Below the pieces are notes generated by a model. The model had not been told where the DNA came from. It did not search any database and worked only from the letters and a program-made list of their open reading frames with translations. This document shows, in pieces, positions 10,771 through 22,200 of a stretch of 64,000 nt of DNA. This stretch comes from Catonia carolina (Eukaryota > Arthropoda > Insecta > Hemiptera > Achilidae). Position 1 is the stretch's first letter. The number at the start of each line of letters is the position of its first letter. Location of the stretch: assembly GCA_035578175.1 (NCBI GenBank), contig JAQMRL010000010.1, positions 35,782,784-35,846,783 on the forward strand. The letters are read 5' to 3'. Both the position numbers and the translations under genes were made by a program.

Positions 10771-12806
10771 AACTGGAGAATATGGAACATGGAATCTCTT
10801 TGAATGGAAAGATAATAAATAATGTACGATATGCCGATGGCACGATCATATTTGCGGATAACTTGGAGTCGCTGTAACTCCTTATGAACAGCGTTACATC
10901 ATGCAGTGAGAAATATGGTCTACTATCGGTTTCATAATCATAGACACCCGAGTTTGAACCCTTGCACATCTAAAACTATGAATCTGATTTAAACATATTT
11001 TACATCAAAATTTAGCTCATTTTACTCTGCGTTGACCTATAATAGTCCTATATTTTTAATGTTGTTTAAAAATTGCCATATCGAGGTTGGAAGACAAAAA
11101 GACCCGGTTTTTTTGCTACCGCAACAAATTTCCTGCATTTAGAGGCGTGTAACTCGATAACTATTGGACCGAAAAGTTTAAAATTTTAACGCAACAAAGA
11201 CAATTATATTTTTACAGCGTGTACGTAATTTTGAATTCGTACGTTATTTAAATTTTGATTTATTAACAATATTCTGAACCCTTGCTATCTCGGGAACCGC
11301 TAGATCGTTCGGCACGGGCAAACTGTCGTTTTATTCACCGTAAAAAACTTATTACGAATGTTAATAACATGAAATATTGATTGGTCAATGTTAAGGTAGA
11401 ATTTTTAACATTTTGAAAAATAGACTGTGTAATGCGGGGGGTGGGCGTTACTATCCATTTTGCCAGTTTGTGTACGTGACATCCTGTCGGACAGGCTACC
11501 TGAATTGACAGACTGCATTGTCAATTCAGGTACAGTCAGATTCAGGCAACATAGATAGTAGTAGCGCCCATACCCCGCATTACCATCTATTTTTCAAAAT
11601 TTCAAAAATTCTACCTCAACATTGGCCCATCATGTTATTAACTTATTAATTTCATGTTATTAACATATTTTTGTACTAAGCTTTTTACGCTGCACATAAC
11701 GTTAGTTTGCCCGTGCCGAACGATCGAGCGGTGAAGGAGATAGCAAGGGTTCAGAATATTGTTAATAAATCAAATTTTAAATGACGTACGAATTTGAAAT
11801 TTCTTACACGCTGTAAGAATATAATTGTTTATTTTGTGTTAAAATTTTAATATTTTCGGTCAAATGGTTATCGAGTTACACGCCTCTAAACGCATGAAAT
11901 TTGTTGCGGTAGCAAAAAAACCGGGTCTTTTTGTTTTCCAACCTTGATGTGGCAATTTTTAACAACATTAAAAATATAGGATTATTAAGGATTAACGTAG
12001 AATAAAATGAGCTAAATTTTGATGTAAAGTATGTTAAAATCTTACTCATAGTTTTGGAGATGCAAGGGTTCAAACTCTGGTGTCTTTGATTATGAAACCG
12101 ATAGTAGATATTAATATAAATAAGCCCAACTAATGGTTATTAGTCAAATTTATCGACCAAATTGCAGTTTTAACGATAATAATCACTATATTGAACGTGT
12201 CAGTACCTACAAGTACTTGGGAACGACATTGTATGATAGATGGGATCATTCTCCAGAGATTATAATAAGCATTGCAACAATAGCTCGTTGGGAATTTAAT
12301 AGAATTTGTAGAGTATTCAAAACATACGATATGAATATTAAAATAAAAATACGACTATAGCGATGCTATGTTTTCTCGGTTCTGTTTTATGGCATGGAGT
12401 CTTGGACGCCCAATGATTTCATGAGTAAAAAACTTGAAGAGTTTGAGATGTGGCTCTACAGAAGGATGCTGAGATTCTCCTGGGTGGATCGCGTCTCTAA
12501 TGAGAAAGTACTGAGATGCGTGCGAAAATCAAAAGAAGTCATGAATACGATAAAGATTGGAAAGCTTGAGTATTTGGGACATATAATGCGCAACGAGAAA
12601 AAATATGGGTTGCTGTAATCTATATTGCACGGAAGAGTAGCTGGACAACGTAGTGTGAGGAGAAGACTTATTTCCTGGTTGAAAAATCTGAGATCGTGGT
12701 ACTCGAAAACAACACAGCTGTTTCGAGCGCAGTGGATAAGGTTCAGATTGCTAATATGGTGGTCAACATCCGGAACGGATAGGAACTTAATGAAGAAGAT
12801 GATTTT
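10771..12806 (+). pseudogene. LINE reverse-transcriptase remnant interrupted by a palindromic element
   Basis: The left part (10,771-10,920) reads ENMEHGISLNGKIINNVRYA with a decayed catalytic motif (RYADGTIIFADN where FADD/YADD-type residues are expected) and CSEKYG. The frame resumes after 12,106 with a DINI-like segment, then TYKYLGTTLYDRWDHSP, ...SVLFYGMESWTPND, FEMWLYRRMLRFSWVDRVSN and LEYLGHIMRN. It ends in the characteristic NIRNG-stop near 12,780. Internal stops (for example at 10,876 and 12,358) and missing residues make it non-functional. Similar 3' ends occur at 37.2 and 63.6 kb. The family is one of the endonuclease/RT LINEs common in insects; the RTE clade is likely but not certain. 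Confidence 0.8.
10923..12104. mobile_element. 1,182 bp near-perfect palindromic element, TA target duplication
   Basis: The outer ends are ctatcggtttcataatca and its inverse (tgattatgaaaccgatag). The two arms, about 550 bases each, can be followed nearly to the centre near 11,520, where 'cctgaattgacag' faces 'tcaattcagg'. TA dinucleotides flank both ends (10,921-10,922 and 12,105-12,106). Removing the element plus one TA restores the continuous LINE frame (YGLDIN), so it is an insertion. No transposase is present; the frame at 11,876-12,073 lies in the arm and is chance. It is a foldback-like non-autonomous element, most likely cross-mobilised by a TA-targeting (Tc1/mariner-type) transposase. 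Confidence 0.88.
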
Positions 12807-12884
12807 GAAATCTGTCTCATTGTGGTACAATTTAGAAATATGTCGTTGATGTAAGGGAGAGTAAGTCATCGTGTAGTTATTGGA

Positions 12885-13003
12885 TATGTAACTGGGGGAA
12901 TTGTAATGAGTCGCAAGAATTTACCTCACACATAATATCATCCTCATCATTTAGTCATGGGTTGCTTATTGTTCTGAAATTGAATGTACAAACATTAGGG
13001 ATT
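12885..13003 (+). repeat. SINE-B fragment
   Basis: The sequence 'atcctcatcatttagtcatg' followed by 'ggttgcttattgttctgaa' and 'acattagggatt' matches the 3' half of SINE-B at 38.7 kb. It begins shortly after the LINE remnant. Confidence 0.65.
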
Positions 13004-14059
13004 GATTATACAACTGTTTTTAAACACAACAAACTAACGTCTGATTCTCACCTAAAGAAAATTCATTTCTTTTTAAAATAAATTTGTTCTTGCTTGTTAA
13101 CTACTTATTAGTACTACAGATATATAGAGGTAATTGATGAGAAAAATAAAGTAATTCAAAAAGTAATGGTACTAGTTTGAAAAACAAAACCTATAAATAA
13201 ATTTTTTGTCCTTTAGTAACAATAATTAATCAATTGAGTTTTTTTACTTGAAATCATTTTAACGTAAACGTTATATAAACTAGTAATATTAAAGAAGTAA
13301 GCAATCAAAAAAAAAAAAAAAAAAAATGCTAAGTTTCTTAGTGTTATAAAAATTTGATCTGATACTTTTGTAAAATTAACTACATAATATTTATTAACAA
13401 ACGAAATTTATTAATAGACTATTTATTAATATAAATGTCACTATTTTTAAATCGGTACACCTTTCACTAATCGTGCGTAATCAGCTCGAAAATACCCGTG
13501 ACGTGAGTAGCCTGCGTGTGTCCACATTGAACACTATTCCAGAACTGGCTTCTATTATAAGAAACTATTATGATATTTTTTAAATTAAATATTTTTCAAC
13601 TTCTTTCAGTTAAACTATTGGAATCTACTCAATGTCTTTCCTCAGGAAGCTGAAATTTAAAAAAAATATTGTCTAAGTGTTTTTCATATTTTCATGGTAA
13701 TATTTTTAGATCACTTAACACACATGATACAAAGATTTAACTATTTTATTGTTTTATTTTAAGTTTTTGTTGTTCATCGGCTACAAGAGATTATTAGCGA
13801 CCATAAAGAATTTTAGATATTCCAAATTTTTTATAAGCCCTAATTAGCTAATAGGAACCAAACGAATTGACATTTTTATTGACACTATGTTTGATTAGCA
13901 GCTTAGCACGTTCAATATTTCACGTTAATTTTAATACTATAGTTATATAATTTAGAAGACTAACGATTTTATTGTTAATTTTAAATTAAAGATCTCTACG
14001 AACATATTTACCATCACAAATATTTTTTAAAATTATTTTATTTAAAATTTTTCAACTGT
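13004..14059. other. AT-rich stretch with a poly-A run and a SINE-C tail fragment
   Basis: It holds a run of 20 A residues at 13,307-13,326 and a short minus-strand match to the SINE-C tail near 13,768-13,805 (attattagcgacc). No gene recognised. Confidence 0.5.
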
Positions 14060-14226
14060 TTTTTTTTTCAACTGTTTTGGTTATAAGGGATACGATGGGT
14101 ACGGGATTGATGTGGTACGGATTTGAAAGTATAGTAATTTCCAGGCGGTAGTCCGGAATCGAATACGGGATCTTCTGTTTTGCTGTGTGGAGCGCAGTTT
14201 AGTTCTTTAACCATTGGGTCTCGAAA
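14060..14226 (-). repeat. SINE-C-like copy, degenerate
   Basis: On the minus strand the head has 'cgagacccaatggtt' and box-B-like 'gtattcgattccgga'. The inner body resembles the 701-851 and 7.3 kb copies. The tail is poorly preserved. Confidence 0.5.
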
Positions 14227-14611
14227 ATGGTCTTTATTTTTTTAGTGCATCAAGTCCGTGGAGAAAACTAAACAAGTTTTTGTAATAAATCGGATTTAAA
14301 GTAGTCACAGCACCGTGTCAGCCTCTAATCGATTTGCGGACCCTATATCGACTAAGCTTTTTTGGAGTAATTTTTTGAATTCTGTATTAACTTCTGTTGT
14401 TTTAAACAATAAAATTACAGATTCTTTAATTTGTACTGGAAACACCGTTGATGGTATCAATAAAACCCTGCAAAGAGCGACCGCATTAACAAGGCTTCTT
14501 ATTTTTCTGTTCAATTTTTAAATTTTTTTCAATTTTCTTCTTACGTTTCGTGCAGCAAAGTAGCATAACTTTATATTGTCATCTATATTGTCAGACCTAT
14601 GTATATCGTGT

Positions 14612-14755
14612 ATATGACATAGTAGTCAGCGTGCGATACTACAGAACAGAAGGTCCTGGGTTCGATTTCCGGGTTAGGGTCCGGAAATTTTAGTAAAAAC
14701 TTCCCGATCCAAAACAACACTAATCGACCAACCTGTTTAAGCTACTTAAAAATAT
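14612..14755 (+). repeat. SINE-C-like copy
   Basis: Box B GGTTCGATTTCC, 'gggtccggaaattttag', then 'cactaatcgaccaacctg' and 'aagctacttaaa' correspond to the SINE-C body and tail with several changes. It is an older copy. The neighbouring open frames at 14,305-14,521 overlap in opposite strands and are not genes I can recognise. Confidence 0.55.
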
Positions 14756-15156
14756 TTATGTATGGTAATAGTTTAATTGAACATTTAGAATCTGTTAGTA
14801 AAAAATATTTTACCAATTTTACTAAATTTTCTGCAAAACGGTTCAAAACGTAATTTACTTGTTTGAACTTGCAATCGTCTTTACAGTTGGCTCTCACCAA
14901 GAAGATCCCGTAGATGTATTTTAAACATCTATGCAGAGTATCGTAAAAAACGCATGTACGTTAGTACATGCGTACATGATCTGTACGAGAGAATTTGCGT
15001 GCAAATCAAATTTGTCTTGCATCGTCGTATGTAGTTTCGTGAAGTCAGTTACTAAATAAATATATTTATTCTATTTTAGACTATAGCTATCTTCAAAAAC
15101 CTATAAAATCGTGGTTATGAGCGACGGCGTTGAGTTTATATTGTAATTTTTGATTG

Positions 15157-15556
15157 TTGTTGTTGTTTAGGTCATCAGCCGAAAATTTGGTTTAAACCTT
15201 TACAGGTTTTACTAGTAAATTGAAGTGTGAGTTGGTTTACCCTGCCTTCCTCATTGAGTTTAAAAGTATGCTTATCAGCATGCTAGGCCCTCTGAAAAGC
15301 ATCTACTTTCCACCCTACTAATTACACCTTCACTTTATTTACCACAGGGTCTAGCTGTATAATGAAATTCATTACTTTCAGAGGAGATAATTTTGACTAA
15401 TGTTTTTTACACCTCTACCTCTTCTGTTCTTAAGTGATTCAGTCATTTAATTGGGTGATCATGTGATAAGAAACAGAACTATTTTTTGTAGCCCTGGAAC
15501 CAACAGATTGAGTAAAAATAATTGAACACTCCACCTGTCTGTTATGGGCATAATAG
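15157..15556 (-). repeat. SINE-A copy, near full length
   Basis: In minus orientation it runs from 'tgcccataacagacaggtgg' to 'gatgacctaaacaacaacaa'. Diagnostic internal blocks include 'aagaacagaagaggtagagg' and a 'aatgaatttcatta' block. It is about 400 bp, the same as the copy at 18,815-19,212. No clear target duplication could be read. Confidence 0.85.
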
Positions 15557-16071
15557 TGATCGTAAACGTTAAATAAATATGTAAGCCCTAACCGAGTATC
15601 AAAACCAGGCCCTTTTTTGTTGCAATCGAGTAGCCAATCAACCGCCCCACTGGAGCAATCATTATAGGCCCTACTGTTATGTTTTAGAATTAATTTCAAA
15701 GAAAACTTATTAAATTGTATGTACACGTAATTAAAAGTTTACATAGTTGCTATAATATTTATATTAACAATACATTACGCTATAATTATAATTAAAAACA
15801 TGGTACATTAAATTTTACTGCATGTTAACTGCATGTTCTTAATGAAAATGTCATATTAGTTACATGTTTAATAATGATTTGCACGAAACTGTACTAACCT
15901 ACAAGTTTTACTCATGGTTATAAGCCGTTACTGTAGACCTAGTAATTTACTTCAACATTTAGTAGACTTTAGTTTATTTTCTAAATTCCTTGTCCTAAAT
16001 ATAGTTTATTCAATTCAATAAATTTAGATGGATAATTATAAAATAATTTAAATGATTAATCTATAATTTGT
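15557..16071. other. AT-rich spacer between two SINE-A copies
   Basis: No gene or other repeat recognised. The 95-codon minus frame that runs into this stretch is mostly SINE-A sequence. Confidence 0.4.
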
Positions 16072-16235
16072 CCATAACTGGCAGATGGAGTGTTAAATTA
16101 TTTGCACTGGATCTGCTAGTTTCAGGGTTACAAAAAATAGTTCTGCTTCTTATTATATAACCAGGTAATTATATGACTGAAGCATTTAAGAAAAGAAGAG
16201 GTAGAGGTTTAAAACACATTAGTCAGAATTTGTTA
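16072..16235 (+). repeat. SINE-A copy, 5' part only
   Basis: It starts 'cataactggcagatggagtg' and follows the consensus to 'agtcagaatttgttaaa', where similarity stops. The missing 3' part suggests truncation by deletion or rearrangement, since LINE-driven truncation normally removes the 5' end. Confidence 0.7.
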
Positions 16236-16249
16236 AAACTTTAAACTCG

Positions 16250-16400
16250 CCGTCTTCCCTCGCGTTCGACTAGTGCCGCCGCGTGCTTGCAGCAGAGCGG
16301 AATCTACACGGATCAGGCTTTTTCGACAGAAGCATTTTTTAAAGTGCGGTGGATAGTACCGCATATTTGCTGAATTCGGTGCATCTTATTGTAAGCATCT
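16250..16400. other. G+C- and CpG-rich island of unknown role
   Basis: Against an AT-rich background this ~150 bp contains many CpG dinucleotides (around 'ctcgcgttcgactagtgccg') and no long open frame. It could be an unannotated promoter or non-coding first exon, or the end of an unrecognised repeat. The following 16,400-16,800 has nothing I can identify. Confidence 0.35.
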
Positions 16401-16801
16401 TTATCCTGTTGGTATTTTGAAATTATAAATTTATTTTAAGTTCATGTTCTTTTACAAAGAACATTGTTGTAAAATTTTAGTGGTACTTGGTACTTGAATA
16501 AGGACGAAAGAAGGGTCTCTTGCACTTAAGGTACGTTGTGCTTGAAGCGACTTTTGAGATGATCGTTGAGCGATGATCGCAGAGTACTGCTAGCATTGTT
16601 TTATAAGGTTCCGTTGTCCTTGGAGCGATTATTGCCTTATACATTGCCTCGTACATTCATATAGGGCATTCATATAGAAAAAGTAAAAATAAAAATGTTC
16701 TGTATTTGACTCGTGTAAATCTTGTGTTTGAATTGGTAACTGACAAATAGTTTACCTATTAATATATATATTTTTTTATTTTACGGAATTCTACAATTTA
16801 A

Positions 16802-17533
16802 GGGGAGATAGCCCGATAGTTTTAAATCAAAATTTTGAGTTTTGGTTTTTTGTTTTTCGATACCTAGTTTAGGCCTAGATCTACCAGAAAAAACATTAAA
16901 TGACGTCAAAAAAATAATTTTTTATGAAAAAATAAGGTTTTTTTTATCAAATTTACACAGAAAAATTATCATGTTAACATGAACGAATATTTTTCTCAAT
17001 TTTATACTGCTTGTTTTAGTGCAAAGAGAATTTTAGTTTTTAAAATATCTGCATCACTGTTTTTTGTATTCTCAGCTGTTGGTTCAGCTTTCTAAACAAC
17101 TGTTGATGGGAAATTTACTTGTTTTTGTACATTTTGCTTTTGATTTGTGCCTTCTTGTTTCTTGCGTCTTCCCGTAATCTAACACTAGGTAGATTTTTTC
17201 AGAAACCAATAAACCTACCAGACTGAAATTTTTACCAGTTAATTATCTTGTATAGCCACATATACCGACATTTTTATGAATTCCTCAGGTGCTCCAAAAT
17301 TATTAATAGGCAAAACACGTGGAAAACAAGTTGTAAAAATTTTATGTTATTCGTAATTTAAAAAAAAAATGATATGGTCCAAAGATTAACTTGAATAAAT
17401 GTCAGTAGCTCAAGAAGAAACCCGACACCTATACTGTGTAAAGTTTCATTTCCCTATCTTTCACCAGTCCTATGAAAAATGTACCTAAAAATAGCAAGTT
17501 TAACATTAGCGGGAAACAAAGTACAGTCTCCCC
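16802..17533. mobile_element. TTAA-flanked MITE, copy 1 (732 bp)
   Basis: The ends are ggggagatagcccgatag on the left and ...aaagtacagtctcccc on the right, giving short imperfect inverted repeats starting GGGGAGA. TTAA lies directly at both ends (16,798-16,801 and 17,534-17,537). The interior is closely similar over its whole length to the copy at 56,198-56,926. No coding capacity. TTAA duplications fit piggyBac or Kolobok transposases. Confidence 0.85.
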
Positions 17534-17554
17534 TTAAGGGTTTGTACGATAGCC

Positions 17555-17685
17555 CACTGGAAGTTTTTGGTACTGTATGAAGCTGTGTTAACGTTTAGGA
17601 TCCGAGCCGGTGATTGAACCTGGGTTCTTTAGCTATGAAATCAGGCATTGTACCATTATGCTAACGACGCGGTTTGCTTGTTGTT
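17555..17685 (-). repeat. tRNA-derived SINE fragment (SINE-C-like)
   Basis: On the minus strand, 'ccgcgtcgttagcataatgg' resembles box A and 'cccaggttcaatcaccgg' box B. The tail is not preserved. Confidence 0.5.
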
Positions 17686-18556
17686 ATTTTAAAATACTAC
17701 TATTTGTCTTTCGTTCTAACTAAAAGTATTCTCCACAGTCATACGGAAAATTTCTTTGTAAATCTTATCGAAAATAGACAGATATATTTTACATATGGCC
17801 TACAAAAATATTTTACGGATAATTAAAAAATATAATCTTTGCATTTTTACTTTTTTATTTATCATTAAATAACATATATCAGTTTTTAACGATTGTAAAC
17901 GTCTGTTAATTGATATAATGAAATATGTGAAACTTTTTACATGATAGACTCAAACAAGTAATTAATTTATACGACTAAAAAGTTAATTTGCTACTTTAAA
18001 CTAACAAAATTTGGCCGTCTTTATCAACATAACGGTTGTATGTTCTACTTTTTTTCTAATGACTTGTTACACAATAATTGGTAATATTGTTAAAACTTCA
18101 AAAACAATCAATAAATTTCGGGGGTAACACAATTTACCTGTCCACGAGAAATTTTTAATTATGTAAGTTTGGTTTAAAGATATACTTTTGAGACATCTTG
18201 TAACGCCTAATAAACGAGTAAAAAATTACGTTCTTACTAGGATGGTTACAAAATTGGAGGATTAAAGTGAATGAAACTAAATCAGTCCACGTGATATTCA
18301 CTCTTCGTAGAAGAACGTGTTCATCAGTAATATTAAATAACATTGCGCTGCCACAGTCAGAAGGTGAGAAGTACGTGAGGATTCACTTAACCGCCAATGG
18401 ACATGGAAGAAACAAATTCTGACATAATTTACTCATATTAACATATATTTACTGGTTGTGCAAAACCGCAAAGTTGTAACTGAAAACAAATAAATTGAAA
18501 AAATGAACAGATTGTAATTTTGCAACCCAAATAATTTAAAAAAAACTTACTATAGG
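17686..18556. other. AT-rich stretch with no recognised gene
   Basis: Only short AT-driven frames. Nothing recognised. Confidence 0.4.
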
Positions 18557-18804
18557 TACCTTAACGAACTAGAGACTGCACATGAAGGCGGAGCATAGTG
18601 ACCTAGATTTCAGCACAGAGCCAATTGACTTCCGTTAATCGTAGTCTGCGTTGTCACGTTGTAGTCCCGCTGTGGATGACAGCCTAACAAAAAGTCAGCT
18701 GGAGTTCGGTGGAACAGAGTGTGACTTACCGAAGGGGGAACCTCACATCCGACCTTGGCTGTTATTGGCTAGATCTCATCTGCAGTCTTTAGTTCGTTGG
18801 GGTA
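18557..18804. mobile_element. 248 bp MITE with 24 bp terminal inverted repeats
   Basis: The left end taccttaacgaactag... (18,557-18,580) pairs with the right end ...ctagttcgttggggta-like sequence (18,781-18,804); about 20 of 24 positions match. A related stretch lies in inverse orientation at 55,900-56,085. SINE-A inserted right at its right edge. The superfamily is uncertain. Confidence 0.65.
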
Positions 18805-18814
18805 TAGAAATTTT

Positions 18815-19212
18815 CTGCCCAAAACGGGCAGGTGGAGTGTTATTTTAATTGCACTCTATCTGTTTGGTCCAGGGCTAAAAAAAAATAGTTCTGTTTCTTA
18901 TCACATAGTCAGCCACTTATATGACTGAACTATTTAAGAACAGAAGAGGTAGAGGTGTAAAAGACACTAGCGAGAGTTATCTCCTATGAGAGTAATGAAT
19001 TTCACTATGCAGCCAGACCCTGTGGTGAATGAAGTGAAGGTGTCATTTGCAGGGTGGAAATTGAGTGCTTTTCGGAGGGCCTGGCATGCTGATAAGCATA
19101 CTCTTTCAACTCAGTGAGGAAGGCAATGGTAAACCACCTTTATCCTCGTTTTTACTTAGTAAAACCACTAGAGGTTCAAACCAGCCTTTCGGCTGTTGAC
19201 CTAAACAACAAC
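18815..19212 (+). repeat. SINE-A copy, full length with 11 bp target duplication
   Basis: The direct repeat atagaaatttt occurs at 18,804-18,814 and 19,213-19,223, which defines a 398 bp retroposon. It starts 'ctgcccaaaacgggcaggtg' and ends 'ctgttgacctaaacaacaac'. No obvious tRNA boxes A and B are present, so it may derive from another RNA or from the 5' and 3' ends of a LINE. The 66-codon frame starting upstream at 18,651 is chance. Confidence 0.88.
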
Positions 19213-19245
19213 ATAGAAATTTTAATAATTATTACTACTCAATCT

Positions 19246-22200
19246 GGGCTATAACGGGCTTCTGTCGTCAACTGGAAGGAGACCCCTTAATTCCTTTTAC
19301 AAAAGGCTTAAGGGAACCAGGCGGGATAGAAGGCTAGTGTCCTATCCATACATTCACGTTGTGTGGCCTGTTAGTAACCATGTGACCGCTCATCAGCACG
19401 ATAACCGGCTCATGGTGAATGGAACTGGAAGGGCTGCCCATTCCACCCTGGCAGACGGTGGCTTGGGGCACTCAGTCTGCCAATCAAAAAGCTGAAAGCA
19501 ACAGTAAACTACAGCTTTTTCTGTCTGACTAGAATTATCGTAAGGAAACTCCTTCATGTATGATTCTGGTTAGGCTTACTTAGTATATGCAGATCTTCAA
19601 GAACTTCGAGAACTTCAAAATATGAAAAATTTATGATGGCGTCCTCTCTGGTAAAACATTCCGGAGATAAACTAGTCCTCCATTCAGATCTCCGGGCGAG
19701 GACTATCAGAGGGGACTTCATCAAAAAAATAAAAGTTTCTGAAATTCTGCGAGTTGGAACATGGAATGTTAGGAGTTTAAAACAAACTGGTAGGTTAGAG
19801 AATTTAAAAAGGGAAATGGATAGGTTGAAGTTAGATATTGTAGGCATTGGTGAGGTACGCTGGGATGATGATCAAGACTTTTGGTCCGGGGATTATAGGG
19901 TTATTAACACTAAAACCATCGGAGGGCAGGGCGGAGTGGGTCTAGTAATGAATAAAAAAATTGGACAAAGAGTGACTTATTATAAGCAGTGTAGCGATAG
20001 GATTATCATGGTTAGAGTAGATACGAAACCAAAGTCTACCACTATAGTGCAGGTCTACATGCCTACGTCTTCACACAGAGAGGAAGAAATAGAACAAGTA
20101 TATGAGAAATTAGATGAAGTAATAAAATATGTCAAGGGTGATGAAAATTTGATAGTTATGGGAGACTGGAATGCAGTAGTTGGAGAAGGAAAAGAAGGAA
20201 AGATAGTCGGAGAATATGGTCTAGGGAAGAGAAATGACAGAGGGAGTCGGCTGGTAGATTTCTGCTCCAAATATAATTTAGTGATAGGCAATACACTTTT
20301 TAAGAATCACAAAAGGAGGTTATACACTTGGATGATGCCAGGTGACAAGGGAAGATACCAAATAGATTATATAATGGTTAGACAAAGATTCAGAAACCAG
20401 ATTATGAACTGTAAAGCCTATCCAGGTGCAGACATAGGGAGTGATCATAACTTAGTAGTAATGGATAGCAGGCTTAAACTTAAAAAACTGAAGAAGGGAC
20501 AGGGAAATGCTAGGTGGGATGTAGACAAACTAAGAGAACAAGACAACCAGGTAGGTTTCCAGGAGAGTATTCAAAAAGGGATAGAAGAAAGAGGTAATGA
20601 CACAGGAAGTGTAGAGGAGGAGTGGATAAACTTCAAGGAGGTGGTAGTGAAAGCAGCGGAAGAATGGTTAGGACATACTAAAAGAAGAGGTAGGAAACCG
20701 TGGATTACTAATGATATTTTAGAACTGATGGATGAGCGAAGAAAATATAAAAACGCAAAGGACGAGAGAGGTAAAAGGCAATATTGCTACTTGAGAAATA
20801 CCATAAACAAAAGGTGTAAGAAAGCGAAGGTAAAGTGGATCAGAGCGAAATGTACGGACATTGAAAGTAAAATGGCAGTTGGTTAAGTGGACGCAGCTTA
20901 TAGAAAAATAAGGGAAAACTTTGGAGAACGAAAGATGAAAGCTGTTAATTTACAAAGCGCAGGTGGTAAACCATTGTTGAATGGCCAAGAGAGAGCTGAA
21001 AGATGGAAGGAATACGTAAATCAACTCTACATGGGAAAAGAATTAGAATATGATGCGATAGAACAAGAAACTGATGTTGAAGAAGATCAAAAAGGGGACC
21101 CTATACTACGAGAAGAATTCGATCGGGCACTTAAGGATATGAATATGAATAAGACACCAGGAATAGATAACATACCATCGGAATTATTATTACGATGTGG
21201 CAAAGTTGCTCAAAACAAATTATACAAACTTGTGTGCAGAATGTATGAGAGTGGAGAGGTACCATCGGACTTTAAAAAAAATATTATGATTCCAATACCA
21301 AAAAAGTCAGGAGCGGAGAAGTGTGAACATTACAGAACCATCAGCCTAACATGCCATGCAACTAAGATACTGACAAGAATTATATACAGGAGAATAGAAC
21401 ACCGAGTAGAAGAAGTATTGGACGATGACCAATTTGGATTTAGAAGGAGAATGGGAACTCGAGATGCAATATTGGCTCTGAGACTGATTATTGAGAAAAG
21501 GATACAGAAAAATAAAACTACTTTTATGGCATTTGTAGATTTAGAGAAAGCATTTGACAATCTGGACTGGAATAAAATGTTTAAAACTTTGAAAAGGCTA
21601 GGAATTAAATACAAAGAAAGGAAAGTTATCTACAGTCTGTATAAGAATCAAACGGCTGTTTTGAGAATCGAGGGGTACGAAAAAGAGGCTGCTGTAAGAA
21701 AAGGTGTACGACAAGGTTGTTCTTTGTCACCACTAATTTTTAACTTGTATATAGAAGAGGCTATAAATGAAGTGAAGGAGAAATTTGACGTAGGAATAAA
21801 AATTTAAGGAGAAACAATAAAAATGTTGAGATTCGCCGATGATATAGTAGTATTAGCCGAGGCAAAGAATGAACTAGAGGATGCCTTAAATGGAATGGAT
21901 GAGATCTTGAGGAAGGATTACTTCATGAAAATTAATAAGAACAAAACGAAAGTGTTGTGCAGCAGCAAGAGTGGTTTAGAAGAGATGGGAAATTTAAAAG
22001 TAGGCAACGAAAACATACAGGAAGTTGGGGAATTCTGCTATCTAGGGAGTAAAATAACAAAGGATGGTAGAAGCACGAGTGATATCAAGAGTAGAATTGC
22101 TCAAGCTAGAAAAGCCTTTGAAATGAAAAACAGCTTACTGACTACAAACATTGATTTACAGATTAGGAAAAATTTCTTAAAACATTATGTTTGGAGTGTA

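Noticed and set aside
11876..12073. Coding frame inside the palindrome
   Set aside because: It lies wholly in the right arm and its mirror in the left arm is not open; no similarity recognised.
18651..18848. Short ORF rich in Trp/Pro
   Set aside because: It spans a MITE, a target duplication and the start of SINE-A, so it is a chance frame across repeats.
20887..21807. Separate genes in an RTE-derived operon-like arrangement
   Set aside because: The three open segments are in the same frame and separated only by two stop codons; they are one broken LINE ORF.
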